A stretch of DNA of 7,764 bases from Paenibacillus sp. oral taxon 786 str. D14. GTDB lineage: Bacteria > Bacillota > Bacilli > Paenibacillales > Paenibacillaceae. A program made the position numbers and the translations under genes. Every line of letters begins with the position of its first letter. Position 1 is the first letter of the stretch. The notes under the pieces were generated by a model. It was not told the DNA's origin, made no database searches, and was given only the letters and a program-made list of their open reading frames with translations. Shown here piece by piece: positions 5,184 through 7,764 of this stretch. The DNA lies in contig NZ_GG695973.1 in NCBI RefSeq assembly GCF_000159955.1, forward strand, positions 264,768 through 272,531, read 5' to 3'.

Positions 5184-6476
5184 TTATTGTCCCAGCTTCG
5201 CCTGGATATCCCTCTGGGCATTTGCGAGCACTTCTTCCTTCGTGGCTTTGCCTGCCCACATGTTTTCAATCTGCTTATACAAAATGTCCTGGATTTCCGA
5301 AGCGGTGGCCGGGCTTTGTTCAGGATTCGCGTATTGCAGCGCATCGGAGAACGTTTTGGCGATCGGGTCGGCGGCCAGCTTGTCTTGGATCGTTTGTGAG
5401 GCGAGATCGGTTTTGCGCGCTGGTACCGTATTAAAGCCTTCGATCAAGAAGTTTCCTTCCGGCGTCATCCCGTTCTTCACCTCAACCGAGTTAAACCACT
5501 TGAGGAACTTCCAGGCGGCTTCCTGATGCTTCGACTTGGAGTTTACGCCCCAAGCCCAGGTATACGCCAAGGAGCCCTGAGTTTGACCGTCCGGTGAAGG
5601 CAGCGGGGCTGCACCTACGTCGACGAAGCTGTCTTTCATGAGCGTTTTCAAGGAACCCGCCCACCAGCCGGCCTCAATCGTCATCGCCACTTGACCGGCG
5701 CCAAACGCCTTGGTCGTCTCGAACCCGATGTCGGAGATCCCGTTACTTCCGTAAACCTTCGAATAAAGATCGATCGTTTGCTTTGCAGCCTCACTGTCGA
5801 GATTCGGCTTGCTTAAATCCTCGCTTAACAACGTGCCTCCGGCGGTAGCCAGCAGCCCCATAAATGGCTGTACCACTTTACCGGCATAACCTCGCAAGAA
5901 GCCGAACCCTTGTACCGTGGTTTTACCGTCCTTGTCTTTTTGCTCGATGGCAGTAGCCATTTGCAGCAGTTCATCCCACGTTTTCGGCGGCTGGTCAAAG
6001 CCTGCTTCCTTCAGCAGCCGCTTGTTGTAAAACAGACCATAGGCCTGCACCTCGGTCGGATAACCGAAGATTTGCCCGTCGATCGTTGCTGCAGCCACGG
6101 CGGATTCTGGGTAATTCACTCTGATGTCAGCCGCGATATCCTCAGGTGCCGGGGCCAATACCTTATTTTTGGATAACTGTCCGCCCCATAAGGTGTACGT
6201 ATGGACGATGTCAGCCACCTGACCGGCTGTCTGCTTGGTCATCATTGTGCTGAGCAGCTGGTCAAATTCGACCGGAGTCAGCTTCACTTGGATGTCGGGA
6301 TTTTCTTTGTTCCATTGTTCGATGTAAGGTTTGAGGAGGTTCTCGTTTTCACCGGTATAATGCGAAAGCAAGGTGAGGGTCACTTTCGAGGAGGAACTTG
6401 CGTTGTTGCCGGAAGAACAGGCGGTCATGCCAATGGCGCAGACGATCGTTAAAAGCCAAATGAACGTTTTATTCAC
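5184..6476 (-). CDS. Sugar-binding lipoprotein of a CUT1 ABC importer
   Basis: The 430-residue protein is a family 1 extracellular solute-binding protein. It has a short hydrophobic signal peptide and a lipobox MTAC with Cys20 as the lipidation site, followed by a Ser/Asn-rich spacer, so it should be anchored on the outer face of the membrane. Family-like stretches include LTLLSHYTGENENLLKPYIEQWNK near the mature N-terminus, GQIFGYPTEVQAYGLFYNKRLLKEAGF in the middle and MTIEAGWWAGSL. It starts at GTG (6476), with GGGAGG 7 nt upstream. It is the first of three transporter genes and sits 79 nt after the GNAT gene. I see no convincing promoter in that gap, so cotranscription with GNAT is possible. 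Specificity is not deducible; sugars or oligosaccharides are typical. Confidence 0.93.
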   Translation of the reverse strand: MNKTFIWLLTIVCAIGMTACSSGNNASSSSKVTLTLLSHYTGENENLLKPYIEQWNKENPDIQVKLTPVEFDQLLSTMMTKQTAGQVADIVHTYTLWGGQLSKNKVLAPAPEDIAADIRVNYPESAVAAATIDGQIFGYPTEVQAYGLFYNKRLLKEAGFDQPPKTWDELLQMATAIEQKDKDGKTTVQGFGFLRGYAGKVVQPFMGLLATAGGTLLSEDLSKPNLDSEAAKQTIDLYSKVYGSNGISDIGFETTKAFGAGQVAMTIEAGWWAGSLKTLMKDSFVDVGAAPLPSPDGQTQGSLAYTWAWGVNSKSKHQEAAWKFLKWFNSVEVKNGMTPEGNFLIEGFNTVPARKTDLASQTIQDKLAADPIAKTFSDALQYANPEQSPATASEIQDILYKQIENMWAGKATKEEVLANAQRDIQAKLGQ

Positions 6477-6483
6477 GCTTCTC

Positions 6484-6489
6484 CCTCCC
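6484..6489 (-). promoter_or_regulatory. Ribosome binding site of the binding-protein gene
   Basis: GGGAGG on the minus strand lies 7 nt before the GTG start at 6476. It supports GTG rather than an internal ATG, which would remove the signal peptide. Confidence 0.75.
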
Positions 6490-6555
6490 AGGATAGGACT
6501 TAGGATCGTATTTGCTTGTTGCTGTTCTGTTTTTACCGCAGCACGGATGAGGTGT

Positions 6556-7515
6556 TTATGCGAAGGTCTTTACCATGATGTCGAAGGTTCTTGTAACCGA
6601 AAAACCTGTTTGTTTGTACAGATACCCTGCCGGGCTCTGCTCGCCGGTCCAGAGAAACCAGGCTCCGTGCAGCCCATGGGCACGCATGGTGTGAAGGCAG
6701 TGATGAAGCAGAATTTTGCCGATGCCCCGGCCGCGTTGATCCGGATGAACGCCAAACGGTCCAAACCGTTCGCGAACTCCTTCGTACCCGCCAAACAAGC
6801 AGAAGCCGACAAGCCGGCCGCGCTCGCGGGCCACCATAATTTGCTCCAGCGGCAACCCCTGAAGAATGCCCTCACGGATTGCCCGAGCCCAGTCCGAATT
6901 AAACAATTCCAGATTAAAGCGGATCAATTCCGTCAAATCGGCATCCTGTGCCGTGCGAAAGGTATAACCTTCCTCCTCCCTTTGCCGCTTCAGCGCTTCG
7001 ACCTCGGCCGGAGTTTCATAGCCCACCAGGCTGTAGTCCATCGCAACGGCGGAGTATTGCTTGGTAAAGCCGTTTTTTTGTAAAAATGCCGCCCCTTTCG
7101 GGTAGCCTGCTGCGTCAATGCCAGGCACGATGTAATTGGGAGCGTAGGAAGCGAAGAACAGCTTAGTGCGGCCGTGCTCGCGCAAGAAGCGTTCAGCTTC
7201 AAGCAGCAGCCGGCTGCCCACGCCCTGCCGTTCGAACTTGGGATCCACGAAGAAAAATGGAATCCAGCCGTTCTCCGGCTCCAGCTCTGTGCCGCTCATC
7301 GGAAGCAGCCGCCGCACCGCGTAGACGCAGCCGACTAACCGATCCGTCTCGTCAAAGGCGAAGCGCATGCCTTCCGGATCAAAGTTGGCGTCCAGCAGCA
7401 CCAGATTCCGGAACCGCTTCGCCGTCACCGGGTCGAGGAGCAGCACGCGGTTCCAAAGCTCGACCAGCTTCGCTTCGTCGCCAGGCCGGTACCCCCGGGT
7501 TGCGATTTGTCCCAT
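6556..7515 (-). CDS. Tandem-domain GNAT-family N-acetyltransferase
   Basis: The 319-residue protein carries two GNAT folds, which transfer an acyl group from acyl-CoA to an amine. The N-terminal half (about 1-165) has acetyl-CoA-binding motif A as FVDPKFERQGVGSRLL, with RQGVGS at 96-101. The C-terminal half (about 185-319) has GVHPDQRGRGIGKILL, with RGRGIG at 261-266, and a YLYKQTGF end typical of motif B. Both pyrophosphate loops look intact, so both domains could bind CoA. The ATG at 7515 is chosen because AGGAGG lies 9 nt upstream. A longer open frame to 7608 runs into the preceding hydrolase gene and has low-complexity, non-domain sequence. It lies 79 nt after the serine hydrolase and 79 nt before the transporter genes on the same strand. 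The acceptor is unknown; an amino sugar, peptide or small amine are possibilities. Confidence 0.9.
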   Translation of the reverse strand: MGQIATRGYRPGDEAKLVELWNRVLLLDPVTAKRFRNLVLLDANFDPEGMRFAFDETDRLVGCVYAVRRLLPMSGTELEPENGWIPFFFVDPKFERQGVGSRLLLEAERFLREHGRTKLFFASYAPNYIVPGIDAAGYPKGAAFLQKNGFTKQYSAVAMDYSLVGYETPAEVEALKRQREEEGYTFRTAQDADLTELIRFNLELFNSDWARAIREGILQGLPLEQIMVARERGRLVGFCLFGGYEGVRERFGPFGVHPDQRGRGIGKILLHHCLHTMRAHGLHGAWFLWTGEQSPAGYLYKQTGFSVTRTFDIMVKTFA

Positions 7516-7524
7516 GATGGATCT

Positions 7525-7530
7525 CCTCCT
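7525..7530 (-). promoter_or_regulatory. Ribosome binding site of the GNAT gene
   Basis: A perfect AGGAGG on the minus strand lies 9 nt before the ATG at 7515 and fixes that start. Just upstream, GTTGAAC occurs twice on the plus strand (7541-7547 and 7550-7556), a 9-bp-period direct repeat of unknown meaning. Confidence 0.85.
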
Positions 7531-7594
7531 GTTCTCTATCGTTGAACTTGTTGAACAACTTCTTCGCGGCCAACTGGCCCTGTTGCCACAGCTG

Positions 7595-7764
7595 CTATGC
7601 ATCGGCAAACGCTGCAGCGACCGTGTTATGAAACTTGGCGCGCAAGCCGGCTACGGATCGATCCCTCCCGTAATGGACGCGATTGGTCAGCAGGACGCAG
7701 GCCAGCTCCCTTTGGGGATCGATGTAGAGGCTGGTGCCGGTGAACCCGGTGTGGCCGTAGGCCA
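7595..7764 (-). CDS. Serine hydrolase (beta-lactamase fold), C-terminal part only
   Basis: The last 55 codons of a minus-strand gene end at TAG (7597-7595); its start lies beyond the window edge. The residues begin AYGHTGFTGTSLYIDP and continue ELACVLLTNRVH. This matches the C-terminal part of class C beta-lactamase-like serine hydrolases, a family that includes penicillin-binding-protein-like esterases and the muramyl amidase AmiE. The HTG triad corresponds to the KTG box lining the active site. The Ser-X-X-Lys nucleophile motif and any signal peptide would be outside the window. It is on the same strand as, and 79 nt upstream of, the GNAT gene, so it may belong to the same operon. Family call is good for such a short piece; the precise activity is open. 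Confidence 0.82.
   Translation of the reverse strand, partial: AYGHTGFTGTSLYIDPQRELACVLLTNRVHYGRDRSVAGLRAKFHNTVAAAFADA

Noticed and set aside
6477..6555. Promoter or catabolite-repression (cre) site before the binding-protein gene
   Set aside because: A -10-like TACGAT (6510-6505) has no -35 partner at 17 nt, and I could not find a sequence fitting the cre consensus. There is no clear terminator after the GNAT gene either.
7516..7608. 31-codon N-terminal extension of the GNAT protein
   Set aside because: It overlaps the end of the upstream hydrolase gene and has Ser/Arg-rich sequence. A perfect AGGAGG favours the ATG at 7515.

Overview
This 7.8-kb window is bacterial chromosomal DNA. Purine-rich Shine-Dalgarno sequences 7-10 nt before starts, a GTG start, strong intrinsic terminators, a Gram-positive-type lipoprotein binding protein and CUT1 sugar permeases with no linked ATPase all suggest a Bacillota member. 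Paenibacillaceae is my best guess, by inference from protein flavour only. No rRNA, tRNA, CRISPR array or transposase is visible.

Layout. (1) 8-550 (+) encodes a flavin reductase-like FMN-binding protein. It faces a minus-strand gene, and the two share a 19-bp terminator hairpin at 591-633. (2) 637-1977 (-) encodes a continuous fusion of a full-length ribokinase (PfkB family) with a C-terminal DUF488 (YeaO-type) domain, which is the most unusual protein here. (3) 1978-2628 is a roughly 650-bp intergenic region. It holds the likely fusion-gene promoter, two nearly identical ~108-bp direct repeats, an 18-bp perfect inverted repeat, smaller shared modules and the terminator of the operon to its right. 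(4) 2629-7764 is a minus-strand gene series. In transcription order it runs: serine hydrolase C-terminus (cut by the window edge), tandem-GNAT acetyltransferase, sugar-binding lipoprotein, two CUT1 permeases (coupled by a TAATG overlap) and a PIG-L/LmbE-type deacetylase, ending in a terminator at 2593-2614.

How they may work together. The binding protein and permeases form an importer for a sugar or oligosaccharide that must borrow an ATPase from elsewhere. A PIG-L deacetylase immediately downstream, and a GNAT plus a beta-lactamase-fold hydrolase upstream, make an N-acetylated amino sugar or cell-wall fragment a reasonable substrate hypothesis, but the sequence does not prove it. The PIG-L protein keeps its zinc ligands but has Gly where the family normally has the catalytic Asp.

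The points most worth follow-up are the ribokinase-DUF488 fusion, the atypical PIG-L active site, the operon context, and the mosaic repeats with paired micro-ORFs at 2061-2501.
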